Shown here in pieces: positions 14,184-23,889 of a stretch of DNA of 64,000 nt. A model generated the notes under the pieces. That model ran no database searches and was not told the DNA's origin. It saw nothing but the letters and a program-made list of their open reading frames with translations. Made by a program: the position numbers and the translations under genes. The stretch's first letter is position 1, and every line of letters begins with the position of its first letter. The stretch comes from Dactylellina haptotyla (taxonomy: Eukaryota; Ascomycota; Orbiliomycetes; Orbiliales; Orbiliaceae), in contig CM062379.1 of assembly GCA_031310005.1 (NCBI GenBank), forward strand, positions 744,001 through 808,000, read 5' to 3'.

Positions 14184-14958
14184 ATGGCGCTAACCGTACC
14201 GTATGTTTCCTGTTCCATTTCCCTCGCCAATGGACACCTGTTGCAACTTACTCACGGTGCATGATGTTATACATAGGACAAAAACATACTTCGCCTACGG
14301 CTCTAACCTCTGGCTAGACCAGATGGCCCGCCGCTGCCCGTCGAGCACATATATCGCCGTCGCCTGCCTCCCGGATTACCGCTGGCTGATCTGCTCTCGC
14401 GGCTACGCCAATGTCGTGCACTCACCTGGTGATAAAGTCTGGGGGATGTTATACACCCTCCCATCGGTAGACGAGGCTTCATTGGACAAATATGAGGGTG
14501 TTCCGAAGGATTATATCAAGCAGACCTTGTCTGTAGAAATAAAAACTCAAGGAGGAGGGGCTGGTGGGACAGGAGGGACAGGCGGAGCTGGGGGAGCTGG
14601 GGGAGCCGGAGGGCCAGGAGGAATAGGAGGTGTGGCAGCAGCAAGTGGAGTTGGAGGTGCTGGAGGTGCTGGAGGTGCGGGGGGTCTAGGCGGTGCAGGA
14701 GGGGCAGGAGGTGCGGGAGGACAAGCAGCAGCAGCAGCAGCAGCAGAGTGGGTAGACGCATTGGTGTACGTCGATCCCAAGCATAAGACCGATGGGAAGG
14801 TGAAGCACGAGTACATCGCACGTATGACGCGCGCGATTCAAGATGGCGTGGAGAAGGGTATTCCACGGGAATATGTGGAGACTGTCATGCTCGAGCCGTT
14901 GACGTTAGGATCGGACATTTTGGAACCGGGCAAGCAAGCTGCGGTTCGTCCGAACTAG
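14184..14958 (+). CDS. Gamma-glutamylcyclotransferase-like (GGCT/AIG2 fold) protein with glycine-rich insert
   Basis: Exons 14184-14200 and 14277-14958, about 232 residues. The short first exon (MALTVP) joins to TKTYFAYGSNLWLDQMARRCP, whose YGSNL is the substrate-binding loop of the gamma-glutamylcyclotransferase fold. GYANVVHSPGDKVWGMLYTLP and the acidic DKYEGVPKDYIK region, with the glutamate expected to act as catalytic base, also fit. Such enzymes release 5-oxoproline from gamma-glutamyl peptides in glutathione turnover. Between the beta strand ending VEIKT (about residue 95) and EWVDALVYVD (about residue 163) lies an insert of roughly 60 residues made almost only of Gly and Ala with scattered Pro/Thr, absent from ordinary members. 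The core motifs flank it intact, so it is probably a surface loop expansion. Confidence 0.85.
14550..14742 (+). repeat. GGN/GGA-GCN coding microsatellite (poly-Gly/Ala insert)
   Basis: Imperfect trinucleotide repeats (GGA, GGN, GCA) in frame with the cyclotransferase-like gene, ending in a run of GCA codons at about 14723-14742. The opposite strand reads as an uninterrupted proline/leucine-rich frame only because of the repeat. Confidence 0.9.
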
Positions 14959-15150
14959 ATGAACCCTTCTCGCTCGCAATAATGGTATCAAGATGGGGTT
15001 GCGGAGGGCAGGGTGGTTTTATACGAATTCACGCAAGGTCCATGGGAGGGCGATTACATTAGATCATGACGCTAATTACAACCAGATAATATTATATACC
15101 CAGGGATACATATTAAAATATTAGACTAAAGAAAATATTTAAGGGCAGAA

Positions 15151-16088
15151 CTACAAGCCCACGGCGACGGCGGCAGCGATCGCTAGAGCGCCACCGTAAA
15201 CAGGCATAGCGGTGACCATGGCAATGGCCCTGTTAGGTGAATTTGTCGATGTCCGCCTTGTGCTGGTGGAGACCGTGCTTAGCGATGAATCGTCGGTGGA
15301 CGTTGCGGTTTCCGTGCTCATCGAAGTAGATGTGGTGGTGGGTATGGCGCACCCGACATCCCAAGTTCCGTCGTCGGCCCCGGTGACGTTCAACGCCATG
15401 GCGAGGTTGTCCGCCTCGTAGAGCGTCTTGTTCTGGAACAGATCCCACCCCGCCGCCTGGTTGCTGGAGCAGAACTCGACGGTCCATTCCATGAGCGAGG
15501 CCTCGCCGTTGCAGGCAGTGGTGAACTTGAAGTCCTGGATGTAGCCGTCGATGATGAGGTTTGTGTATTCCTTTACCACCGGAGGGTTCGTCAGGTTCCA
15601 CCGCAGGTTGAACATTTGAGTGGGCTCGGTGTCGTTGATGTAGATGAGCTGCTCCTTAAACTCATAGCCCTCCCAGATGATGGTCCTCGTGGCATTGGGC
15701 GGCATGAGATCCGAGGAATTGGGAGGGGTAGGCGGGTGAGTGACGCCCGCATAGTCGAACGAGTAGATTGTAGACCACTTGGTATTGAAGAAGTCGCCGA
15801 CGAGCGGGTAGATTGAGATAGGGGGCACCGGGTATGTTTTCCTGTACGGCAATGGCGCCTCGTTAGCACACACGCCAAGATGCGACAATTCGACCGGTCC
15901 AGCAACGACAAAATATTTTAAATCGTGGAAATTCCTTGAAAACGAGAAGGAACGAAATGGGAGCAAACCTACCGGACGGCGGTGGTATTGGAGATTCCAC
16001 CGCGGGCACAATCGAGAGCGACGGCCTGCGATACGAGGACGCTGACAGCGGCGCCAATGGCCAGCGAACGAGCGTTGAGCGACAACAT
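15151..16088 (-). CDS. Secreted GPI-type surface glycoprotein, family not recognised
   Basis: Exons (minus) 16088-15973 and 15841-15151, about 268 residues. The start at 16088 gives MLSLNARSLAIGAAVSVLVS followed by QAVALDC, a clear signal peptide. An intron with donor GTAGGT, branch-like GCTAAC and acceptor TACAG restores frame into KTYPVPPISIYPLVGD. The mature part has several N-glycosylation sequons (NSS, NAT, NDT, NLT, NKT, NVT) and a few cysteines (CNGEAS, EFCSSNQAAGWD, DVGCAIP). It is followed by a Ser/Thr-rich stalk and a terminal hydrophobic segment (GGALAIAAAVAVGL) typical of a GPI signal. The fold and function are unknown; I infer a plasma-membrane or wall protein. An unspliced longer frame reading from 16245 is an artefact of intron read-through. 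Confidence 0.8.
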
Positions 16089-18261
16089 GTCGGCGTAAGA
16101 ATATTCCGGCGAGCGAGCGACTTGAAAAATTCGGGAGAAACAAAAATCGAAAGATCGAAAGATCGACTGGCGACGGATCTGTGAACGAATGTTGGGAACG
16201 ATCTAATTCGAGACCGATCTGGACGGAATATGAGAAGGGCGACAAGCGATCACAGACGGGTAGGGCGACAGCATCTTAATAAAAGGGTCCGCTATGATAC
16301 ACAGCACAATCTCAATTGAATAATAATAATAATCCACTCTGCTTGTGCATGGTAGGAAAAATAACTAATTCTCCTCTCGTTTACTGATTGACATGGTGCA
16401 TTTATCCCACGCATCTCACAACATGGCCTGGCGGGGGGGCGACCCTGTGCCGCCAGCAGAAATCGAGAGATAACAGGTCCTTCGCTGCTCGTGTCCGGGT
16501 CAAAAAAGCAGATTTGGTGGTGCCTTCTCGTTTCGCGATTGGTGTTGGGACGAGGTCCCTGCTAATTTCTGCACATCCTTCGCAAAGACACCAGAAACCG
16601 GAGCCATGTAACCCTGTCCGTTTTGGAGGAGAGACCGAAGGAGCGAAAGGGAAAACTTCAGGTGCTCGTTGTGATCCACGGAATTCGGAACGGGGCTCAA
16701 GATCGAGAACGAGATCGAACGATTCCCGATATCTTTGACCTCTTCTGGCGCGCCACAGAGATATCCAGATTCAGCAATCGGGCTGATTGCCAGTCGCCGG
16801 AGTATGCAAATTTGGGGGGTTCTCGTCACTTCGCACACTGGCGTCGGATGGGAAATGAGACCCCTGAACAAGCACTATTTTTTAACATGTTATCACCGCG
16901 CCAGAATATATTAATGCACCTTCGCAATTGGCGGCAGAGCATTGCAAGCCCGCACAAGCCAACGCCATGCAGTTCGGGGGGCACCCATAGATAGGATTGC
17001 GTGGCCCGAATCTGGTGCATTGATTGATATATTGAGGACCGAAAAGAATTGCATTTGTTGATAAATAGCATAGCTTCGTGAGGCTGAACGTCGAAAACTC
17101 TATTAATCGGCCTTTTTTTCTCTCTCTGATAAGGATGTTTGGCTACCTGACGCCCTTTCACACTTCACTAAACATTACGTGCTCGAACTGATACCAATCC
17201 GAGAGATAGTTATCAGCGGCATCGCGGTGGACGGGGGCAGACCGCTTGCCCGTTCGGATTTCTCTTGGCTCTTTCATTTTTCTCTCTTTCCTTTCATTAA
17301 TTTCTGCTTCTTAAAACCCGGGTGGATGTCCTCCTCCACCAATTACTTTTCGGTCACACAGAGTAATCACGGTTGTAATACCAAATTCTCTTGGGAGAAG
17401 GAAACGTTTGTCCCTCTGCAACCTGACATGCTTGGCTCCGCTCGAGCTAAGAAATCCAACCGAACCTGTTCCAGGAAGGTCTCCGACTGGTGGAATATCG
17501 CCTAAGCCGCCATTCAACAACATAATAATAACAATTTGCTTACCCAAGTTCCACTTTTGAAGAAAACTCTTCAATTCGGTCCCAGGATATTTCGCTCTTG
17601 CCCAGCGGGTATACGACCTCAACGAACCAAGAAGGAATACATACATCCTCCGCAAATCCCCACAGGTCCAACGTCCAATGGCAGACGTGCGGTCGTCGTC
17701 TGCCTCATTCGGATTGGCATTATGTAAACCCCATCCAGGCACTTTCTCCATAGATGTGCCCACCTCCCATGTCAAACAGGGACGTCATATCCCGGTCACA
17801 TGAAGCTGCGCGCACAAGCAGAAGCAGAAGCAGAAGCAGAGCATGCAGAGCAAGCAAGCTTCGAAAGCCTGCTTTCCCGCATTTTTTCACGATCCGGTTG
17901 CCTTGCCCCCTTCCCTGGTGGTTTTTTCTTCATGTCTCTTTCCTGCTCACCAGACTAGCCGAAGAAACAACCGAGGCGAAACATGAAGCTCCTTTTTCGA
18001 GCAAGTGATCGCACGATGGGAGAGACAGTTCAATTCCAACAGGCGCTCTTTCTGCGAAAGGGAAAGCTTAAATATGCCCCGGGGGGACCCTATTTCATAA
18101 AAACTTAAAGCTGCCCCCCCAATTGCTGCGATATCCCGCAGAGCGAGACTTTTAAAAACTCTAGTTTCGCTCGTACGCACGCACGGTAACAACGCGTGGG
18201 AAGTAGCTTGCTTGCGTCTATCCGGTCCGTTCTAGATCTTCGTCCACACCTCCCCTCGACA
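16089..18261. other. Long divergent intergenic region between the GPI-type gene and the MFS gene
   Basis: Both flanking genes are transcribed away from here, so the stretch must hold both promoters. Frames of 100-150 codons on both strands overlap each other and show no family motif. A hexanucleotide repeat (GCAGAA-type) lies near 17818-17842 and an AAT run near 16319-16333. Confidence 0.5.
17818..17842 (+). repeat. (GCAGAA)n microsatellite
   Basis: Four near-perfect copies in non-coding DNA upstream of the transporter gene. Confidence 0.8.
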
Positions 18262-19911
18262 ATGGCGGGTATAGCAGGCGACATCGTCGCAGAGAAGCAG
18301 CTCGACAGCCATGGCCACGAGCACATTGTCTTCCACGCCAAGGCGGCCAACGACAAGGAGGAAAAGATGACCCTGTGGGAGGGAGTCAGGCTGTATCCGA
18401 AGGCGATCGCCTGGAGCGTCCTGATATCCACCTGCATCGCCATGGAAGGGTACGATCTCTGCCTGCTCGGGAACTTCTACGCCTTCCCGCAGTTCAACCG
18501 CGAGTTTGGCCACGACGACGGCAGCGGCAACTTCCAGGTCTCCGCGCCGTGGCAGGCCGGGTTGTCTAACGGCGCCAACGTCGGCGAGTTTATCGGTTTG
18601 CTGGTCAACGGGGTCGTATCAGAGCGGTTCGGGTACAAGAAGACCGTGCTCGCGTGCTTGGTCGTCATGGCCGGCTTGATCGCTATCCCCGTCACCGCCA
18701 AATCGGTCGAGGCCCTGCTGGTTTACTACATCCTCGCGGGCATTCCCTGGGGCATCTGGCAGACGCTCACCATCTCGTACGCTGCCGAAGTGTGCCCCGT
18801 CGCCCTCAGAGGGTATCTGACGACGTACGTCAACTTCTGCTGGGGGCTCGGACAAGTCATCGGCGTCGGCGTGATCAAATCGCAGCTGGGCAGGGAGAGC
18901 GTGTGGGCGTACAAGCTCCCCTGGGCGCTGCAATGGATGTGGATCCCGCCGCTGTTCATCGGCATCTGCTTCGCGCCAGAATCACCATGGCTGCTCGTCA
19001 GGAAGGGCAAGCTCGAGGAGGCGAAGAGGAGCTTGCTCCGTCTGACCAGCTTGAACAAGGAATCCGACTTCGACCCGGACGAGACGGTCTCCATGATGGC
19101 GCACACGACGCAGCTCGAACGACAGACCACCTCCGGCGCAACCTACCTCGACTGTTTCCGCGGCATCAACCTACGCCGTACCGAAGTCACCTGCATGATC
19201 TGGGCGATCCAAAACCTCTCCGGGAACTCCTTCACGGGCTACTCGACATACTTCTTCCAACAAGCCGGGATCAAAACCGACGACGCCTTCTCCTTCACAA
19301 TCGGCCAATACGGGATCAACATGGTCGGCGTGTTCGGCGCGTGGGCGCTCATGTCGTGGGGCATCGGCCGGCGCTCACTCTACCTCTACGGCCTGTGCGG
19401 TCTCTTCATCATGCTCCTGATAATCGGATGCCTGAACTTCGTCCCCGCGTCGCACGCAAACCAGGCCGCCTACGCCACTGGAGGCCTCATGCTCGGCTGG
19501 GCGACGATATACCAACTCACCGTCGGCACGATCTGCTACTCCCTCGTCGGGGAGATCCCCAGTCGTAGGCTGTTGATTAAAACCGTGGCATTGGGGAGAT
19601 GCGCGTACATTATCGTTAACATTGTGTGCAGCGTGCTGACGCCGTACATGATCAACCCGACTGCGTGGGATTGGGAAAAGCTGACGGCGTTCTTCTGGGC
19701 GGGCATCTGCTTCTGTTCGATTATTTACACTTACTTCCGGGTTCCCGAACCTTCCGGCAAGTCATTCGCTGAGCTCGATCTCCTGTTCGAGAAGAGGATT
19801 AGCGCGAGGAAGTTCGGGTCGACGAATCTGGATGTCTACGGGACGGAGGAGTCCGAGCGGGCTGCTTTGGCCGTGGATAAGGAGTTGCCGCTGCACATCG
19901 AGAAGGCTTGA
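18262..19911 (+). CDS. MFS sugar transporter, alpha-glucoside (maltose) permease type
   Basis: Plasma-membrane proton symporter of the major facilitator superfamily, single exon, 549 residues from the ATG at 18262; an in-frame ATG at 18196 would add 22 residues without family support. Sequence marks: LISTCIAMEGYDLCLLGNFYAFPQFNREFG (first membrane helix and loop), GEFIGLLVNGVVSERFGYKK (loop 2-3 motif G-x-x-x-D/E-R-x-G), PWGIWQTLTISYAAEVCPVALRGYLTTYVN (helices 4-5), APESPWLLVRKGKLEEAKRSL (the PESPRWL-type loop after helix 6), WGIGRRSLYLYG (helix 8-9 loop), GEIPSRRLL and VPEPSGKSFAELDLLFEKRI at the end of helix 12, typical of the fungal alpha-glucoside permeases. The actual sugar cannot be read from sequence. 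The coding region is GC-rich compared with its surroundings. Confidence 0.93.
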   Translation: MAGIAGDIVAEKQLDSHGHEHIVFHAKAANDKEEKMTLWEGVRLYPKAIAWSVLISTCIAMEGYDLCLLGNFYAFPQFNREFGHDDGSGNFQVSAPWQAGLSNGANVGEFIGLLVNGVVSERFGYKKTVLACLVVMAGLIAIPVTAKSVEALLVYYILAGIPWGIWQTLTISYAAEVCPVALRGYLTTYVNFCWGLGQVIGVGVIKSQLGRESVWAYKLPWALQWMWIPPLFIGICFAPESPWLLVRKGKLEEAKRSLLRLTSLNKESDFDPDETVSMMAHTTQLERQTTSGATYLDCFRGINLRRTEVTCMIWAIQNLSGNSFTGYSTYFFQQAGIKTDDAFSFTIGQYGINMVGVFGAWALMSWGIGRRSLYLYGLCGLFIMLLIIGCLNFVPASHANQAAYATGGLMLGWATIYQLTVGTICYSLVGEIPSRRLLIKTVALGRCAYIIVNIVCSVLTPYMINPTAWDWEKLTAFFWAGICFCSIIYTYFRVPEPSGKSFAELDLLFEKRISARKFGSTNLDVYGTEESERAALAVDKELPLHIEKA

Positions 19912-20476
19912 AGTCTCTTGGATTTTATTTTCATTTTCTTAAAAATTTTAATCATCGAAAGGAGGAAGGAAGGAAGGAAGGAAGGAAGGCCGGTACGGTC
20001 AAGTAATGGTAATGCCATCGTTTAGCATCAAAAAGTATCATATTTTATCACGATTGGGTCACATTTTGGCGGATACGGTCCCTTTTAAAATTTCCTACTT
20101 CACTCATCTCATTATACCATGTACCATATTAATATCTCCATCACGAGAGGAACCAGATGATCGCATTTCGAATTCGTAATTAGTAATATATATTTATTTT
20201 ATATATCTATCCTCCCGCTATCAAAGCTCGTATATATACGTGATCTCGATTATAAGTCATACACGGCATCCTACCTCGCCCGCTGGGCAAAACAAACAAT
20301 AGCGCCAAAGAAAAGAAGGTAAAGGGAAATGTAATCTATGCACATATTACCTAGAAGATATATAAAAGAAAGATGACAAGCATAAACCGAAAAAAACAAA
20401 ACCATGAAATCTTCCAAACTCCAAGCAAAAAATCAACTCTTTTCGTTTTTTAAACTGTATCGCAAATTTGCTACCA
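19912..20476. other. Convergent intergenic spacer
   Basis: It lies between the 3' ends of the transporter and the GT61 gene, so it holds two 3' UTRs. It contains a GGAA repeat (19964-19989) and AT-rich sequence with TATATA runs, but no gene. Confidence 0.6.
19964..19989 (+). repeat. (GGAA)n microsatellite
   Basis: About six tandem GGAA/AGGA units about 50 bases after the transporter stop codon. Confidence 0.85.
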
Positions 20477-22135
20477 TCACCGCCTCATGCGGTTCTTTCT
20501 CTCGATCTGCCCTTCGACCGCTCGAGTCATGGTTTCCATAAACTGCGCTTCGGGAACGAGAACATCGTCCGCCTGCCAGTCCTTAACGTCGCCTTTGCTC
20601 TTATCCCCGTGCATAGCAAAATACTCCAACCGTCTAGCCCTCGCCAGGTTTCCGAACCCGAAATACCAGAAAGGTTCAGGATGCATCAACTCCACCACGG
20701 CAGCTCCCTCCCGCAGAAACATGGTATGCGTCATACCGGCGCCAATAACGCCGACGAGAATATCCGTCTGCTTCGCCCACTCCAACTGCTGCGTGATATT
20801 CATGGTCTCCAACTTGGCCACCTCGAACTGCACGTTTGGAAACTGCTTCTCCAGCTTCTGCATGTACTCTTCCATCTGGATGATCTTGCGGTTATGACTG
20901 CGCGAGATGAACCGCACGGTGACCTTCTCGAGCGTGGGTACCGCGGAATCCTCGACCCCGTGCGCGTTGAAGATTTTATCCACAAACTCGTCGACGAGGG
21001 TCGACCGCTGACAGGTGCGCTCCTTCCAGTGGTCTTTCCAGAAGGGATTCGCGCCGCCCGCGAGCGGCAGGATAACGCTCTTGTAGCAGCCCTTCTTCAA
21101 CTCACTGATCGGTTTCGGTTCCTTCCCTGTCACTAACGTCCACATGTCGAACCAGGGCGACGCTTTCTTCTCTACATCCAAGTTCTTCGAAATATACAAT
21201 TCGACGTTCTCCTCGTCCCAGATGCGTTCGTTCTCCTTGCCCTTTCCGAAGAGCTTCATGCGTGCGCGCTCCGCCTGGCGGAGGACGTCCATCGTCAGGA
21301 AACCGGACCAGACTTCCATCAACGTGTGCCAGATGTTGCCGTTACCTTCCAAGCCGACAATCATGATTGATTTCGTGCATTCTTCTTCCTTTTCGACTTT
21401 TGGCGCCTTGTTGTTCAGCTCCCATTCTGTTTTCAGTTGGATGCCGACGCCCGTGTCGGAGAAGTAGCGGCGGAATTTGGAGGGCGCTTGTACCCCGCGA
21501 TCCCACTCCGTGTTTGGCGAGCAGGATAGCTGCCAGGGCTTCATGACCTCCCGGGCAGCGATCAGTCCGTTGGCGGGGGAGGAAGAGCGTTTGAACTTGT
21601 TTTTCGTCTTCTTTCCGGCACCGGCGGTGATGCCGTGTTCGGGGGACAGGTCCTTCGGGTTGATGGGCGACTTCTGCGGCGGGTTCGGGTCGTAGAGGGC
21701 ATTTCGGGCGACGCAGAAATTATCCGGATCACCCTCGATTTGCACCTGGAAACACAGTAAGGAGCTCGTGCTGATGTTCTCGGAGAGCATGGGCACGCGG
21801 TTCCGGTTGGCGTAGTTGATGTGGGAGATGGGTTCGCCGCAGGAGACGGCCCAGGTGGAGGAGAGTTCGTCGACCCAGCGGTGGCCGCCGACGCGGGAGC
21901 ACCAGTCGTAGCCGCGGTCGCCCTTGGATTCGACGTAATCGTCGTCAGTGTCGACGCCCACGCCGTCGCCCACGCCGTCGTGGGAGGAGATTATGCTGGC
22001 GAACTTCTGGCGGGCGGAGGGGCCGAGGTAGTCTGTGAGGGAGGCATTGTAGAAGGCGTAGTTGATGCCGAAGATGACGAGGAGGAACAGGCCGATCAGG
22101 CTGGTGAGGATGCGGCGGTTTAGGTTTAAAATCAT
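20477..22135 (-). CDS. Type II membrane glycosyltransferase, family GT61
   Basis: Single exon, 552 residues. A short basic N-terminus is followed by one membrane anchor at about residues 9-28 (ILTSLIGLFLLVIFGINYAF), giving the Golgi/ER type II topology usual for this family. The C-terminal catalytic region carries GT61 marks: EGNGNIWHTLMEVWSG (the H-x-L-M-E segment), CYKSVILPLAGGANPFWK, VRFISRSHNRKI, LETMNITQQLEWAKQTDILVGVIGAGMTHTMFLREGAAVVELMHPEPF, the last being the most conserved block. GT61 includes EGF-domain O-GlcNAc transferase (EOGT), plant xylosyl/arabinosyl transferases and fungal wall or protein glycosyltransferases; donor and acceptor here are unknown. A Lys/Pro-rich, poorly conserved part at about residues 165-205 looks disordered. 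Confidence 0.88.
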   Translation of the reverse strand: MILNLNRRILTSLIGLFLLVIFGINYAFYNASLTDYLGPSARQKFASIISSHDGVGDGVGVDTDDDYVESKGDRGYDWCSRVGGHRWVDELSSTWAVSCGEPISHINYANRNRVPMLSENISTSSLLCFQVQIEGDPDNFCVARNALYDPNPPQKSPINPKDLSPEHGITAGAGKKTKNKFKRSSSPANGLIAAREVMKPWQLSCSPNTEWDRGVQAPSKFRRYFSDTGVGIQLKTEWELNNKAPKVEKEEECTKSIMIVGLEGNGNIWHTLMEVWSGFLTMDVLRQAERARMKLFGKGKENERIWDEENVELYISKNLDVEKKASPWFDMWTLVTGKEPKPISELKKGCYKSVILPLAGGANPFWKDHWKERTCQRSTLVDEFVDKIFNAHGVEDSAVPTLEKVTVRFISRSHNRKIIQMEEYMQKLEKQFPNVQFEVAKLETMNITQQLEWAKQTDILVGVIGAGMTHTMFLREGAAVVELMHPEPFWYFGFGNLARARRLEYFAMHGDKSKGDVKDWQADDVLVPEAQFMETMTRAVEGQIERKNRMRR

Positions 22136-23889
22136 GATATATATAGAACAACTATAATATATATAAAAGAAAGGATGCTATCATAAGAAAGAAACGAGCG
22201 AAAAGAAAACGAACGAACGAGCGAATGGAGTTAGAATAGGTACTCTATCGAGGGGTTATAGTATAGTATATACTCTTCGATAGCTCGTGGTGTTTGCGAG
22301 CCCCTTACTTTACTTGCTCTGCTGTGCCTCGTGGGTTTTTTTTCACTAGCGGGTTTGCGGCGACGCTAGCGAGAGGAAGGACATGGATTGGGCTGGTCGC
22401 ACAGAAGAAAGAAAATCTCCTATAGGAATATCGGACCTGGCAGGATGTGGCACTGGGATTTTGATATTTCTCCGGAGCCGTTTGTGGGTTCCTGGGAATC
22501 GATGGGAGAAGAGGGGGAAAAGGAGGGAAATGCGTCGGTATTGGTCGGGGCAGCTGGGGAGAGATATATAAACGGGGAAAGTAAGTATCTCAAACGCCCG
22601 TAAACTCTGCTGCTGGGCGACGACGACGGTAGCCGCTATGGGGACAGTATCCAGGACGGTCAGTATCCAGGCCTGTTTCGGGGTGCGAAGGGCTGCGGAG
22701 TATAAAGCCCGCGATAGCGCGTCCCGTTACGGTCGAGCCACTCTTCGATCGTGTTCGAGTTAGCGGGAAGGTCGACGATGGCAGGAATGATTAGATTGAA
22801 GAAATCATGATGGGAAAGCGTCGAAAAGATGATAATCTCATCATTGCCATTCTCTCTCTGTCCTCTCTGTCTTGTGCACTCTTCGGGCCGCCCCCTTTAT
22901 ATTGCAGCTTATAATAGATTTTGCAACGCGAGCACGGCGGACGAATGCTGGCTAATAATCCCCCGTCCGTTAGCTTGTCAGCCAGCCAGCCAAAGACCCA
23001 ACCGAACGGACGGGGGTAGTCTGGCGGTAGTCTGGTGGTGATTGTGGTGGTGGTGGTCCCGCAGTGGCATGCTGCCAGCCAGAACGAACAGGCACACAAA
23101 CCAGGAATAAAGCAGCTGTGCCTACCACTTCCGGCCCTTCGACCCAGCTGCACCAACTCGCTGCGGACGGGCCACCCAGCGACACCCAGAAAGCGGTATG
23201 GTCGCGTCTGCGGAATCCGGTTAGACCGCGTGGTATCGCGGCCATTGTCGATACAGTCAACAAAGGCTGGTCTTCGGGCATCGAGAACCGTCAATCGCAC
23301 TTTCGTGCAATCGGAACTCCGGCACAAAAACTATCGTTTGGACGTTTCAGGAACAGCGTAGCTCGCCACACAGCTGCAATATAACCCCAACCCGGTTTTA
23401 TATCTCTAACCCGCGAACAGGACCTCTCTCGAACTCGTGCACGCGTGGCTCGTAATAATAATATATCCATTAAAACTCAATCGACCATGCACTGATCCTA
23501 TAAATATACACATATATAGCCACTCCCATATACATATACCCAGGAACCAATTTCGTAATTCATTTCACAATACTTGATCAAAAAGAAAGAATCCGCTAAT
23601 GAAAGACCTTTTTTTGTTTGCAAAACGAATAATGATGATGATGATGATGATGATGATGATAATCGTAATAATAACGGATCGGGATGCTTGCTTTCGCCAA
23701 AGGAGTGAACGACACCGGCCTTTTCTCCCAACTATACCCTTCTCTTCCCAAAAATAAAAAAAGGACACCGACAAGAAAAAGAAAACCAACAAAAAAACGA
23801 TAGACTCTAAAGCTGCTGCTGACGCTAGTAATCCAAAGAATGCTATGAGAAGAAACCCCTACAACTCGCTGTTAAACACCAACTCCGAA
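22136..23889. other. Intergenic region upstream of GT61 and downstream of the F-box gene
   Basis: Contains GT61 promoter sequence (TATATATA runs at about 22137-22165) and the 3' flank of the F-box-like gene. The 178-codon minus frame at 22791-23327 and several overlapping plus frames are compositionally odd and mutually exclusive, and I do not support any. An ATG repeat lies at 23632-23660. Confidence 0.5.
23632..23660 (+). repeat. (ATG)n microsatellite
   Basis: Close to ten tandem ATG/GAT units in non-coding DNA beyond the 3' end of the F-box-like gene. Confidence 0.9.

Noticed and set aside
18654-19568. 304-codon plus frame inside the transporter
   Set aside because: Arginine/proline-rich shadow of the GC-rich transporter gene in another frame.
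22791-23327. 178-codon minus-strand frame in the GT61 upstream region
   Set aside because: No motif, competing frames on the other strand, and unusual composition.
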